Assembly (NCBI GenBank): GCA_947172415.1
Contig: OX359201.1
Span: forward strand, 1,116,001-1,180,000
Reading direction: 5' to 3'
DNA: 64,000 nucleotides
DNA from: Chondrosia reniformis
Lineage: Eukaryota; Porifera; Demospongiae; Chondrillida; Chondrillidae
Part shown: positions 1 to 11,304 of the stretch, in pieces
How positions within the stretch are numbered: the stretch's first letter is position 1
How the letters are laid out: each line of letters opens with the position of its first letter
Translations under genes and position numbers: made by a program
Notes under the pieces: model-generated
Told to the model about the DNA's origin: nothing
What the model saw: only the letters and a program-made list of their open reading frames with translations
Database searches by the model: none

Positions 1-171
1 TTTAATTGAAAGTCTACATATATATACAAATCATTTTAATCACACATTACAGTGTCAGTGTGCCTATATACTTGTGAAATGAGTGAAGACTTTACTTACA
101 AAGAAGTTTTCTGAATATATTTGCAGTTAATTTGTTACATGTAGTAGTTGCACGCTGTACCATATTTACAG

Positions 172-1610
172 ATTTGATATTCGCTGTAATACCATTCTAC
201 CTGGTTTTATTAAAACACAAATGACAGATGCTGTACCAGAGGTCTTTAGAAAAGAGGTTAGTTATTTATTAAATGAAATTTCTGTAACAGTAAATGTCAG
301 CTTTCTTCCTTCAGATGATTTCTTTTATTCCTTTGGGAAGAATGGGCCGGCCTGAAGGTAGTATATGTACACATATATATAACTAATGTACGTATATATG
401 TATAGCATGGTCATATAGGATGCACATATACACTTGTATCATATTTTGAAAAAGTGGATCACTGGAAGATATACCAACCACTCAGCCATATGCATGTGGC
501 CAAAGTCTTATCTTGGCCTGGGACTGAAGTCCTATTAAAATGGTAATTATTAATTGCCTCCCAGTCGTCTACTGTAAGATGGAATAAAATCATCAAAGAA
601 CCATGTACAACTGTTTCACCATCCTTTGGGCTCACCAGTGTGGTATCCTTCCAGTGATTATTGTTCACATTTCCATCACATATAACCTTTGCACGGGCTT
701 AGTGTAATTAACTCCTTTATATCATACGTATGTGTATTCTTGTGTATTTCAGAAATAGCTGAAGTTTGTCTATTCCTAGCAACAGAAAAGAGTAGCTACA
801 TCACAGGTGCTTGTATAGAGGCTTCAGGTAAGAGCTAGGAAATGTGCAATAATTTAGTCATATATATCAACTTGATTCTATATATATAGAGACTGTGAGA
901 TGAACTGAAGCTTATACTAGTGTATATATGATATATATATATGATATATTGCTGATGAAGACCTACGGGTTGAAATGTTCTATTCCAAAGATTAAATGTT
1001 GCTGTTGCTCAATAAACTTCATATATCATCATGATCGCGACAAATAAGCCCTATCACTTAGTGTATATATATATACCATTGGTATTGTTTCTTTCCTTAG
1101 AATGAGAATATAAATTTGTTAGATTCTAAACCTGTGATGCTGTACCTGGTAAAATTCTCATACCCCATGATATCCATGTTGATTCTGTGAATTTCATCAA
1201 AACTCAGTGATGTAGACACTTTTAATGACACTGTAGATTGATATGTATATTAAATGATTAGTATAATTTAGCCTTCATCAAATACGCAAGTGGTCCAGTA
1301 TTATTAGCGACAAACACTTTCGTATTCCCTTGTACTGTCTAACCAGTGAACACTGAGCAAGACATGTACGTACAGAGATAAAGGAGTGATTGAGGATGAA
1401 GTACTTAAGATAAAGTATCTCCAAGCCTTCATTCACAAACCTGTTATATCCTTTCCTTGTGGTAATGATAAATATTAAGATAGTCATATAATGAGATACT
1501 ATATATATAGATATTAAAGATTACCTTAGTATATTGTAACTTGTACTGTATATATACAATGGTTACATTATATTTATATATCTACTTATGTAGGTGGCTT
1601 GTGGATGTAG
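172..1610 (+). CDS. HSD17B8: HSD17B8-like short-chain dehydrogenase, 3' part
   Basis: Seen: four plus-strand exons joined in phase, 172-256, 315-357, 753-827 and 1594-1610, with GT/AG borders; the 5' exons lie left of the window. They encode a short-chain dehydrogenase C-terminus: IRCNTILPGFIKT, then IPLGRMGRPE, then SSYITG and a terminal EASGGLWM before the stop. Known: this order (I-R-x-N-x-x-x-P-G, then P-x-G-x-x-G-x-P-E, then Y-I-T-G) is the substrate-side end of the Rossmann fold. The ending matches vertebrate HSD17B8 (V-T-G-G-L-F-M), which pairs with CBR4 as mitochondrial 3-ketoacyl-ACP reductase and also oxidises estradiol. The catalytic YxxxK region is outside the window. The gene ends 62 bp before the stop codon of the convergent THG1 gene. 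A general FabG/CBR4-type SDR is the alternative. Confidence 0.85.
452..640. repeat. dispersed repeat R1, copy 1 (HSD17B8 intron)
   Basis: Seen: the stretch starting 'atcactggaa', with the words 'accaacca', 'tcttggc' and 'gaagtcctatta' in order, recurs at 3045-3165 in the same orientation and order with substitutions and small gaps. It lies in an HSD17B8 intron. No coding potential is evident; an old SINE or MITE is likely but unclassified. Confidence 0.5.
946..1060 (+). repeat. Penelope-like terminal repeat, copy 1
   Basis: Seen: 'gctgatgaagacctacggg' followed by 'ttgaaatgttctattccaaag' style sequence, 'tgttgctgttgctcaataaa' and 'gcgacaaataagccctatca'; a near-identical copy lies at 2254-2369. 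Known: CTGATGA followed by a small stem and GAAAC is the hammerhead-ribozyme-like signature found in the terminal repeats of Penelope-like retroelements. In this copy GAAAC has become GAAAT. Solo relic in an HSD17B8 intron. Confidence 0.55.
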
Positions 1611-1671
1611 AACGGAGCGAAAGAGTAATTATTAAATGAATTTAGTAACATACGTATATATATACATTTTT

Positions 1672-3799
1672 TTAGTTTGTTAAGATTTCTGAATGTGTTT
1701 TCCAAAACTGATCTTGTATAATATCACAGTGTAGCTTCACTGGCCGCCTTATTCTCTTCTCTTTGATCTGACTGGGCGCTGAGGGTAATTCCCTGTAATT
1801 AATAGCCAGTTTTAGGTGACCATTATGTATCAAGCAGCATGAAATTATAGATTATAACTTACATTTCATTCTATATTCAAATTATCCAATTAATTTCAAA
1901 ATGGTTACAAACTTGCTCACATTTTTATGGAAGTAGGCTCTGACTTAGATTCCACTCCTTTATAGTGCTGTCCAGATACTTGGCTCTCCTCTGCCGATGC
2001 GTGGGATTTGGGATTTAAGCCGATGGATAATGGTTCATCTTTAGATGTGGTTGTTGTCGTCAGAACATATTGCCAAATGATGGTTGTTCCCTTACGATGG
2101 ATCTCTGGTAGTTTGTTATAGTTGATTCCAAATTCAGAAAATAAAATCTCATTCTTATCTGAAGATAGAGTCCCCTATATAGAAAATCACAATTATATAT
2201 AATGCAAGATAGTACAATCTATATAAATATTATGTAGCACAAATATATATTGTATATTGCTGATGAAGACCTACGGGTTGAAACGTTCTATTCCAAAGAT
2301 TTATATTTAATGTTGCTGTTGCTCAATAAACTTCACATCATGATTGCGACAAATAAGCCCTATCACTTCATATATTGTATATTTACGTTAGCTATTAGAA
2401 TGAAAGTATTGAGGGCCACATTTAACTTACTTTTAATCTTTCTTCCGCTTGATCTGGAGTCAAGCCGCCATGTACCAGAGACCAGAATACAGTATTGTAC
2501 AAGTTGTTTATGTGGCCTATAAAGAAATCAATTGTGATATACGTACAGTATTATACCAAAAAATTATATGAAGTGCAAAAACATAAATGATGCTAAATTG
2601 TATCTGTTATTCCATATACCCTACATACTAGGTATATTTGCATATACACAGGATATATGTTTTGGTAGTACATACATATAACTATTGTACTACTGTAGTC
2701 AGTCCTATTTACAAACTTACAGTCTGCCTGTCTCCAGCTGAGATAGTCTCTGAGATTCTGTTCAGAAGGATAAAGTACAACCCTGGCATCAAAAGTGGGC
2801 GGATACTGCATAGGATCATCGGGGAAGTACTCCCTCCAGTAGTACACATAAGAAGAGGAGAAGTACGTCGACACAGTTGTCATCAGTTTACTGGCTCTTC
2901 TGCTAAACAGATTGCTGGACTTCCTCAAAACAAAGCTTCCGAGAGAAGAGGAGATTTGCAAGAATATGTGCAAGATTTTATACATAATTAACAATGTGGC
3001 ATTTTAGACTGCCTTTTAATTCTGAGTTTAAATATATTTAGTAAATAATCACTGGAAATGTATTACACCAACCAGCCAAGTGACGGTTGCCTAATCTTGG
3101 CTGGGGGACAGAAGTCCTAATAAATTGGCAGGCAGTGATCATTTAATAAATAATCCCTGGAGGACTGATTTCATTCACCCTGCAGACCATCGTCTTGAGT
3201 TACACCTCAAGCAATATTGAGATAACAATATGGGCCTTAAAGCTCATCATAATTAGTCACTGGATAGTGAAATTAGAGACTGAGTAGGAATAGTGAATAT
3301 AAAGTCTGTTCTAAAGCACTTGATATATCCATAGATTATATATATTTACGTATATAATCTATGGTATATCCATACATTATATTTACTTACGTATATAATC
3401 TATGGTATATCCAAGGACTCACAAAAGGTCAAGAAGACAAAGACACGGTGGCCTAAATAATAATTCATTGTTATAGATAGATACACACGTACGAACCTGT
3501 ACTCGTCACTCTGACCGTACGCTAATACAATATCGCGGTTCTCCATCATCACCTCCTCGGCACACCTGTTCATCAGTTGTAGTGCACGATCATCGTTCGG
3601 TTTCTTGAAATTATGGAGATCAGAAAACCTCAAGACAGATCGGGAAAGCAAAGTTGTATAGATTCTATTAAATGGGAATGGCTGGGCTTATTTACTTGTG
3701 AAAACATCTTCCATCCAATCTTATCACGATCCACGTATTCGGCAGACATTCGTCAGAGATTTCAAACTTCTTCACGTACTCAAACTTGGATTTCGCCAT
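1672..3799 (-). CDS. THG1L: tRNA-His guanylyltransferase (THG1)
   Basis: Role: adds the G-1 nucleotide to the 5' end of tRNA-His by 3'-5' polymerisation, needed for histidyl-tRNA synthetase recognition. Seen: six minus-strand exons in phase, 3696-3799, 3497-3628, 2721-2935, 2431-2516, 1921-2174 and 1672-1792, giving 303 codons (human protein about 298). The metal-binding aspartates are present in RLDGR (D29) and GQSDEY (D76-E77), at the positions known from the human enzyme; [25 protein letters not shown] and a final [10 protein letters not shown] block follow. The start at 3799 gives MAKSKFEY, the usual N-terminus. Odd: exon 5 carries a Ser/Lys/Glu-rich stretch not typical of the family, which could include retained intron. 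Introns contain dispersed repeats and a Penelope-like relic. Confidence 0.95.
2254..2369 (+). repeat. Penelope-like terminal repeat, copy 2
   Basis: Seen: second copy of the 946-1060 repeat, same orientation, with the intact GAAAC (GAAACGTTC) after a GACC/GGTT stem closed by a TACG loop. It sits between THG1 exons 4 and 5, on the opposite strand to that gene. Confidence 0.6.
3045..3165. repeat. dispersed repeat R1, copy 2 (THG1 intron)
   Basis: Seen: matches 452-640 in block order ('atcactgga', 'accaaccag', 'atcttggctg', 'gaagtccta'). It lies in THG1 intron 2. A short related piece also occurs near 30495-30530. Confidence 0.5.
3320..3412. repeat. short palindromic tandem duplication
   Basis: Seen: a block of 'tatatccata' followed by 'acgtatataatctatgg' occurs twice head to tail, and each unit can pair with its neighbour because 'atagattata' and 'tataatctat' are complementary. 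It lies in THG1 intron 2, just before exon 2. No function is evident. Confidence 0.45.
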
Positions 3800-4042
3800 T
3801 TAAAAGTATGGGGATTCCCCAAATGTCCACCGTTCCATAATGAAATTTGCAAATTCATATGTACCCATATATGGTATCAGAATTCCAGGCCATCTTGCAC
3901 TCAATTTATCTATTTACACTAATTATAAATATACTGCCTTTAAGTATTTTGAAACATCTAAGAAAAACAGCCAAAGTAAATGATGTTTACTTTATGCAAT
4001 TATTTTGTTTCAATATGGTATCTGTTTGTTTTTTATTCTCAG

Positions 4043-4153
4043 ACTGAGGAATATGAGTTTACATTGGAGGGTACACCAGAGAGATTCCCTGTAGTTCCAG
4101 TCGATACCATTGACATGAGCCCAGGCAAGCTGTGCTTCTGCAATAATGAGTAA
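4043..4153 (+). other. orphan coding-like exon
   Basis: Seen: after a polypyrimidine tract ending in 'ttctcag', 36 sense codons run to a TAA at 4151. They read TEEYEFTLEGTPERFPVV and then PVDTIDMSPGKLCFCNNE. Composition and the strong acceptor look like a real terminal exon. No plus-strand exon with a matching donor was found between the THG1 start (3799) and this point, so it may be the last exon of a gene overlapping THG1 or a stranded fragment. The family is not recognised. Confidence 0.35.
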
Positions 4154-6419
4154 TATTCAAAGCACATCAGAAAAAGCACCAGCAAAACACAAACTATTTT
4201 TTTTCTGTAAATGTGCTGATTTTCACTCTACATTAATTACAAAGTTCAACACAACACATCAGCTTGCTATATAGTATAATTATCTAATAGTAATTTGGAC
4301 TCTGTTTGTTTTGTATCAATTAAAAATAAGTTCTGATAATTTATTTCAGAACAAGCTTAAGCATGTCTACGTTGAAATGACAGATAAACAACTGTCTTAT
4401 AAGCCAATTTGACAAGGGAGGGATGCATATATTCATGCACATGTAGTTATTGATAGCTATTGTACAATTTCTGACTTGAAGCATTTTAAATGATTTGCAC
4501 ATCAGAAGAAATCCTATCTAGCATGTATTTAGTGCTATATTACATTGTAACAAATGAGCTGCACATATGAAGGAGGGCCAACTCTTGAGATAGTCTGATC
4601 ATCTTTAGTCTTTGAGTGTCTGAAGACACATGTAGTGAGAAGTAGGACATTAAGCTTTTCTAAACTTTCAACTAGAATTAAGTTGTAACCCCTAAAGAAG
4701 TTGTTGTTCAATTAATTAGTGAGCATGCTCATGCAGACACAAATCCTGCCAAAACATGTTATTGCATCAACCATTGTCATGTGCTGTTACAGTGAAACAG
4801 TTGAACAGATAAGTGTCTATATGATAGTTTAATGATCTACAAAGTAATTCTCTACTTGTATAGTAGTCATAGATATAAAGATCCTGTTAAAAGGACATGC
4901 ACATAAAGTACACACATTACATCACCTTTAATTACATACAAGTTTGTTTCTTCATGCCATTCCACTAATAATGACTTTAGAGAAGCTGCCTATATAATCT
5001 CATTGGGATCTGCTAACTAGGTGAAGATACCACTTGACTTACATGTGTGAAGTTTGTTCTACAAATGAGAGCCACATGAACAATTGATTACTCTATTTTC
5101 AAATAAATGGTTGCCAGGGAACTGCACCTGGTTGTTATGGAGACTTTTTCTATATAAAAATGGAAATAAAGGTAGGCTATACAGAAGCAAACAAGATGTA
5201 CAATGTAAGTACATTTAGACAATTAAAATGCACCTCAGATGGGCCAGTACTGAGTCTAACCATTAGCTAGTAGGCACTGGAATAGAACCTAAATCAGGTA
5301 TACCAGTTGGACAAGGTACCATGGACACATAAGACAAATAGATATCTAAGTAGCTTTAGTAACAAGAATTTACATACTAACTAATGTCAACTTGCTCAAA
5401 GGATTGTACAGTTTCATAGACAAATAGCAAGATAGGTAAACTGATCTATAGGATACAGAGAACAGTGAACCTGGTATGCATGTATACTATACACCTCCCC
5501 AACTCAACTTTGGGTTACTAGTTACTAGAGACTAGTAAACATAATAAATCTGTCAGCCCTATTGGACAGATATAGTCCAGGGCCATTACAGTTGTTAAAT
5601 TCAATTCTGATTCTATGCATGTTTTTACCTTGATCTAATACTTTCTTTTGCTATATTTTCCCACCTGAATGAGTCAAGCTAACAACTTTAATGATTCCCT
5701 ACCATTCAGTCTTTCCTTTCTCTTAATTGGACATGTTGCTAGGTAACTGACATTTGATCTCCATGATAATTCTTCTGTAAATGGATGAATATACAACAAA
5801 TAAAGTATAGGCATTATAAGCCATGTATACTTGTGTAATCAAATGATAATTTGTATAATTGTACTTGAAGTGCAAATTACGTACATTCTTACAAGTAAGT
5901 GTTCTTGCTATTGTAACAATAAAGGAAAATAAATATTATAAACTTTATTTAAAGAGGATATATATTTTGTCTGATTCGCTAAACAAGATGACCTACCATC
6001 AATGTTTAGGGCATGTACAACGCCAAAGAGTTACGAGCTGATAGTAACGGCCATTTTGAGTTCACAATTGATTGAGCAATAGATTGCACAAGATTTAGTA
6101 TACATAAGTGTAAATTATACCTAAGCCTTTCTTAGTTTTAAAGATATACAAATACCTATGATTCTTGTTAACAACTGCATGCATCTGTTATCCTTGATTA
6201 TCAATATGTTCACTTGTGCATGAAACATGCAAGTCAATTCAAGAGCTTGTACATAGGCTTAAAATAAAAAAAGATTAATTACTGCTGAATCAATCAGAGG
6301 TTCATAAGATATTGATAACTTGTTTATTAATTAAGCATTTCTATTCATGGGGTCACTGTACATTTTATGATTTGCTTCGCTGAATAGCCATGAATGAGTT
6401 CTAGTTAAAATTCAATAAC
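4154..6419. other. AT-rich intergenic DNA, nothing recognised
   Basis: Read on both strands. The longest plus-strand open frame (5859-6041) has low-complexity composition and no splice support. No RNA gene or clear repeat was recognised. Confidence 0.5.
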
Positions 6420-7440
6420 AATAACAACTTGCTGAATAGGCCGGGTCATGTTCTGCATGTTGTCTATTGTTCTTGAACATGACCTCGAAAACAATAAACA
6501 AAATTTTAGTTTCACGATTTTTCGCCGAGTTCACGATGTTTCCCGCCGACAATTTCTTATAAATAGACAAGGAATTTTTCAGTCTTTGGCCTCCGGGCTA
6601 TCAACTCTGGAGGTCTACTTTGGTGTGGATCGATGCGAAAACCGTGGTAGGAGCACGACCATGGTACCATGCGACAAAGGGTCATCGGTGTTCGTATAGT
6701 GGGGTGGTCTCTCTACCTATGGGTTAGTGCCTGGAGATGTATCTCACTATTAATCCTGCTTGTGTGTTTAAATTGGCACTTGCGGATTCTTGCTATACGA
6801 CCCGTACCTGGAGGAGCGTGGGTCCAGTGCCACTACGTAGTCGGTCAGGAACCCCTGTTGTAGGCTGCAGCTTCAGGTTGGTTTGGAAGGCATGCATTTG
6901 CATTTCAATTGTATTCATTTTTTGTATCCATGCAATAATGTAGTATTTCATTGTATAACACGTATTTTCAATTCTTTTCTTATAGTTCATTGAACTGATG
7001 GGTCCCTACTCTAAAGCGCCTGGCCGATCCCAATGAGCTAAAGTCTGTGTGCAGTGTTCCCAAGCTACGTTGTGTGCACATGATGATTCTCATTGGTGGG
7101 AGTTTGTGGTCCGCCAGGGTCGGGCTTGTTCTGTTCGTAGCGTGGCAGAGCAAGACTAGTAACTGGTCAGAGGTCGGTCAGGTACGCCGGATCGCTCCCG
7201 TGCAACTTCTCTTACGACGCAAGTAGTGGAAGTGTCAAACAGAGTTGAGAAACCGGAGGCCATTTGGGGCACGAAGTACTTCTACCTCCTCGTGGTGTGC
7301 CCTGGGGTCACCTTTACTACACTCAGTAAAGTGATGCGAAACGAAGTACTGCAGCACCGTTCCAGTAACACTCAAAAGGGGAAGAAACTTACAACCATGA
7401 AGAACTTGTTTAAGAACTGTACATTTTGTTTGAACATTTT
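6420..7440 (+). other. GC-richer patch, possible non-coding transcript
   Basis: Seen: composition changes at about 6420 from AT-rich flanks to noticeably GC-richer, CpG-containing sequence, and returns to AT-rich after about 7440. A plausible intron (donor after 'gcagcttcag' near 6875, acceptor 'ttcttatag' near 6985) would join two GC-rich blocks, but no reading frame stays open across it. Open frames of 60-83 codons here (6448-6699, 7226-7444) have no recognisable domain. A long non-coding RNA, 5' exon or old transposon are all possible. Confidence 0.25.
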
Positions 7441-7444
7441 TTAA

Positions 7445-8031
7445 TTTAAAACCATGTAATTCAGAATTGTCATTCCAAAAATGATATTGTGCAGTGGTTA
7501 CTATACAATCCCAACTGGCGATAATGATGAATTCCGATTGGAATAATACTTACATAAAAGTACGTATATATTACCCAGCTCGTCACAAATGCATACATCT
7601 ATATAAGCATTCAGTATACTCTTGTAAATTATCGCATTGTAAAAATACAAAGGCCGTTAGACAAAAATCATTTGCGTAAGTAACGAGGAATTACGAAACA
7701 GGAAAAAAGCGAAAAAAAGGGAAAAGAAAAAGGAAGAAAGTATAAACGAAAAAGAAAAGAAAGACGAATGATCAATCTATATATATTATTATTGCGAACA
7801 CACGCTTTCTTTTTTTCTTTTTTCTTAAAAATAGAAAATTTGGGGGAATTTTTGCATGAATTAGCTTTTCTTGACACTCTTGTATATATATTCTTCGTGT
7901 GCATTATGTGAATATAGGACTATACTTGCCCCTTTGTGAATATTTCTTTTTAATGTATATAATAAAATCAACAGTTTTCTATTTTACAAAATATTTTATC
8001 AGTTATTAAAAGGCTTCTTTTAACAAGCCAG
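7445..8031. other. intergenic, purine-rich tract at 7688-7770
   Basis: Seen: about 80 bases almost entirely A and G on the plus strand (7688-7770), then a pyrimidine-rich run near 7804-7830. This likely lies just downstream of DNTTIP2. No gene is seen. Confidence 0.45.
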
Positions 8032-11000
8032 TTATTTTTTGTATTTTGAGTATTTTCCTTTCTTCATTCCCCTGTATCGCTGTCTACCACTTTGAAATTT
8101 CTTTTGTAATTCAGTATATTTCTTCTTTTGGTACCTGAAAATAGAAAATAGGAAGTACATCTTCTACATGCCACCAGACATGACAATTGAAAGTGAAATG
8201 AATACATATCATTTTATAGTAAACAATTCAGTAAAAGGACTACGTATTTATGCAACCAAACTGACTAAATATAATTATACTTCTCCCCAGACCTCACACT
8301 AATAGAGTTACACTACATATATGTACATACATACGTACCTAAACTGCATATGTTTATTTACGTACGTATATATACATTCTTAATCTAACATGCCATTTTT
8401 ACATCTATTTTTAAGTAATGGGCATATAAACTAAACTAGTTAGCACTTTGAATGAGGATACAAAAAATTTCTCCTTCTACTTCCCTTCTTTTCCAATGGG
8501 CCAGACAGCTGTTTTTGGGAACTCCACCCTTCATCACCCTGACCCTGGGAGTCTTTGTCTTCTTCTTAATCTTTTGCTTTTTACATACACCACAAACAGT
8601 CAGTTTTCAGTTACATTAATACAATAACTAAGAAATAGAAACATCATGGAAGAGTTGAATACAACCACTTACTGTCTTAACTTTTCATTTGATAAAAGTT
8701 CTTCTACAATTGTGTTTTTCTGCTGTCTCTTTGGTACTCTTCCTGAATAGAAATCTGTAGGTCCTCCAACCACACGGCCAACCTACACAGCAGAGAAAGG
8801 ATTGTATAGGAAAATGGTAATTCCAACAAGCAGCTATCTGTAATATGTACATTTCTACTTTGAATAGTAAAGTGCAGTTTTCAAAAATGACTCAGAGAAA
8901 CATGATTCATAGAGTTATTTTGGACCTTATATACAATTAACTAAATTTAATAATAAAATGAAGATTTCTTCTGCCAACTACGTACGTATATCATCAAATC
9001 TATCTGAGATGGTACATTGATTGACCACAAATATTAAATGTAGATACACTTGGTCCTTGTAACTGAAGATGACCGTTATGGCAAAGAAAACACAAGTAAT
9101 TCTCACTAAAAAAAAACTGGAAGACATGCCATCTCAAAGATAATCAAAATAACTTGTTTAACATACACACACAAGTCCAACAATACGCAAATAACAAGCA
9201 GTTACGTAATTACACTAAAAATTGAACAAGTATGGACTGAATAGAGCATGAACTGAATCTCACTTGAAAGTATCTAGGAGGCTTTTTGCTGTCATTTTTC
9301 TTGTAATGTTGTTTTGGGTCCAGTGCTCCTCTCAATTGGAGGACCTTCAAATCATTCTTGAGCTCTGGCGTAATGACAGGTGCAGGCAAATTGAACCAGC
9401 CACTTCCTGCAGTTTTCTCTCTCTCAGCCTATATAAATGTGACAAGAAGACCTTTGATTGAAATACTAACACTAAACATGAACATTTTAGAACAACATAT
9501 CTATCCACAAAAATGTGGTTATCATTCTTATGAAGCTAAGGAATCATAAAGAGGGTAGACTTAAAAACACAACTTTATTCGATAGTTGGGGAAAACCTAA
9601 AGCCTTGGATGAGTTTTATATACCTAAGTACCAACAAATATGTACAAAACTACATACGTACATAAGTAAAGAATGAGATTTGCTATACACCAGCCTAACC
9701 AAGGATTTCTTCTAACTGCATTGATTGACGGATCAGACTTACGTACCTTTCTCATCTTCTCCAGTTGGTACTTGGTCTTCCTAACAGGAGCAACACTTCT
9801 CTGCTCGACCTCTGGTGTAAACACACTCTTCTTCATCAGCTACATATTTAAATATGTAACCAAGGCGACAGTGACATATAATTACCATGGTTACCAGTAG
9901 AGACTACTACACCTTAAAGATGACTATGGAGGTTCATTGACATATTTTTATGTTGAAATGTTTTAACAAGCAATTGCAGAGCAATAAATGTTACAAATGT
10001 GATCAAGTTTTAAAAATACATACGCACCTACGTACGTACGTATGATACTGTTTGGTATATACGTACATACATGTATAGTTGATTATAACATGCTATATGT
10101 ACGTAAATGTATATGGTAGTTTGGCTTTAAGACAGTTATTATTGTAAAAGTGGTTTCAGTGCTAGTGCTAATATTCTTGGAGTGTTCTGCACAAACAGCC
10201 CAGATATAACACACCTACCACTTCATCTGAATCTTTTGAATGAACCAGGGACCCAAATCCTGGCTGCCCTCTGGTTCTGCCATTGACCAAAGCCATCTTG
10301 TCAAAAATGAGAGTCCCTTTCTGTTCCAGTTGCGGTTGTAACTTTGGAGCAAAGTTGGTGGTAAATCTAACATTTCTATACAAACAAAAGGAATACGTAC
10401 GTACGTCAGAATATACAAATTATCCAACAGACACTATAAACTATACAGCAGATACCTTCGAACGTAGCTTCGGGTATATGTTGCTGTAAATAATTTCTAC
10501 ATATATATATATACAGTGTATATATACATAATTAGTATAGGTATACTCTACAACAGTATTTCCTATAGACCCGGTTGACATACGTAAATATAAGAGGCTA
10601 ATGTAATACTTAGAATAGACTGGTTTCTACTCGAGGGAAACCTATATAGCTTTGAATGTGGTATACAAGGGTTCTCCTTCTACTCCTCTTCTTCTCCACC
10701 AAGCCAGAAAGCCATGTTGTATGAAAAAAGTCAGAATGGACAGTATGAAAGTACAAGCCCAACACACCTTAAAGGAACTTTCTTGACTAGTGAATCATTT
10801 GGATCTTCCGAATCCAGTGACAGAAACTCTGTCTCTTCACACGTCTCCTGCTCATAGGTATCACCCATCTCATCTTCCTGGTCTGCCAATGAGTTCTCCC
10901 TTGCATCAGTGATCTCTGTAAGCATGAGCTTATCTCGCTCGGGGATTGGTGAATGAGCATCCATCACGCCAACTGGTCCTGTAGCAGCAACACCTGAAAC

Positions 11001-11240
11001 AGCACTACTTTTTGATTCATTCTCAGAGTCATCCTGATCACGTGACTCGATCTTTGATTTGAATTTTAAAGTTCTTTTAACCTTTCTCTTCGACTTTGAA
11101 GTTTTCTTCCTTGAAGAAGTCCTTTTCGATGCAGTTTGCTTTCTATTAACATTCCTTTCCTCTTCTTCATCTACACTTCCGCTATCTGTATAGCTGTGCA
11201 GTGCTTTAGCTTGAAGTCTAATCGATCTTCTAGGATTCAT
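8032..11240 (-). CDS. DNTTIP2: FCF2/DNTTIP2-like pre-rRNA processing factor
   Basis: Role known for the family: nucleolar factor (yeast Fcf2, human DNTTIP2/TdIF2) needed for early 18S pre-rRNA cleavages. Seen: six minus-strand exons in phase, 10768-11240, 10219-10375, 9747-9839, 9264-9428, 8673-8782 and 8032-8134, giving 366 aa. The first about 160 residues are Lys/Arg-rich then Asp/Glu/Ser-rich and likely disordered. The Fcf2 domain starts near residue 250: GWFNLPAP, TPELKNDLKVLQLRGALDPK, HYKKND, then the TDFYSGRVPKRQ and TIVEELL blocks, ending in a Lys-rich tail. These match the order in human DNTTIP2, which has a much longer N-terminus. The start codon is 64 bp from the divergent PTRH1 start. 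Confidence 0.93.
8450..8580. repeat. dispersed repeat R2, copy 1 (DNTTIP2 intron)
   Basis: Seen: 'gaggatacaaaa', 'acagctgtttttggga' and 'tgaccctgggagtc' in order, with a pyrimidine-rich run, matching 19917-20045 in order and orientation. It lies in the last DNTTIP2 intron. Shorter decayed relatives occur near 10668-10720. Class unknown. Confidence 0.5.
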
Positions 11241-11304
11241 TGAAACACGTTCACGGCTTTCATGTGATGAGCACGTGACCTTTGCTTAAATATGGCAACC
11301 GCTA
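11241..11304. promoter_or_regulatory. bidirectional promoter region with E-box
   Basis: Seen: only 64 bp separate the DNTTIP2 (-) and PTRH1 (+) start codons. The gap contains CACGTG at 11272-11277 (within GCACGTGACC) and a CACGTTCACG string upstream; no TATA box is seen. Known: CACGTG is bound by MYC/USF/MITF-type bHLH-ZIP factors and is common before ribosome-biogenesis genes. Shared control of the two genes is inference. Confidence 0.45.

Noticed and set aside
2638-2991. Plus-strand open frame of 117 codons
   Set aside because: It lies opposite THG1 exon 3, whose minus-strand translation is clearly the conserved protein.
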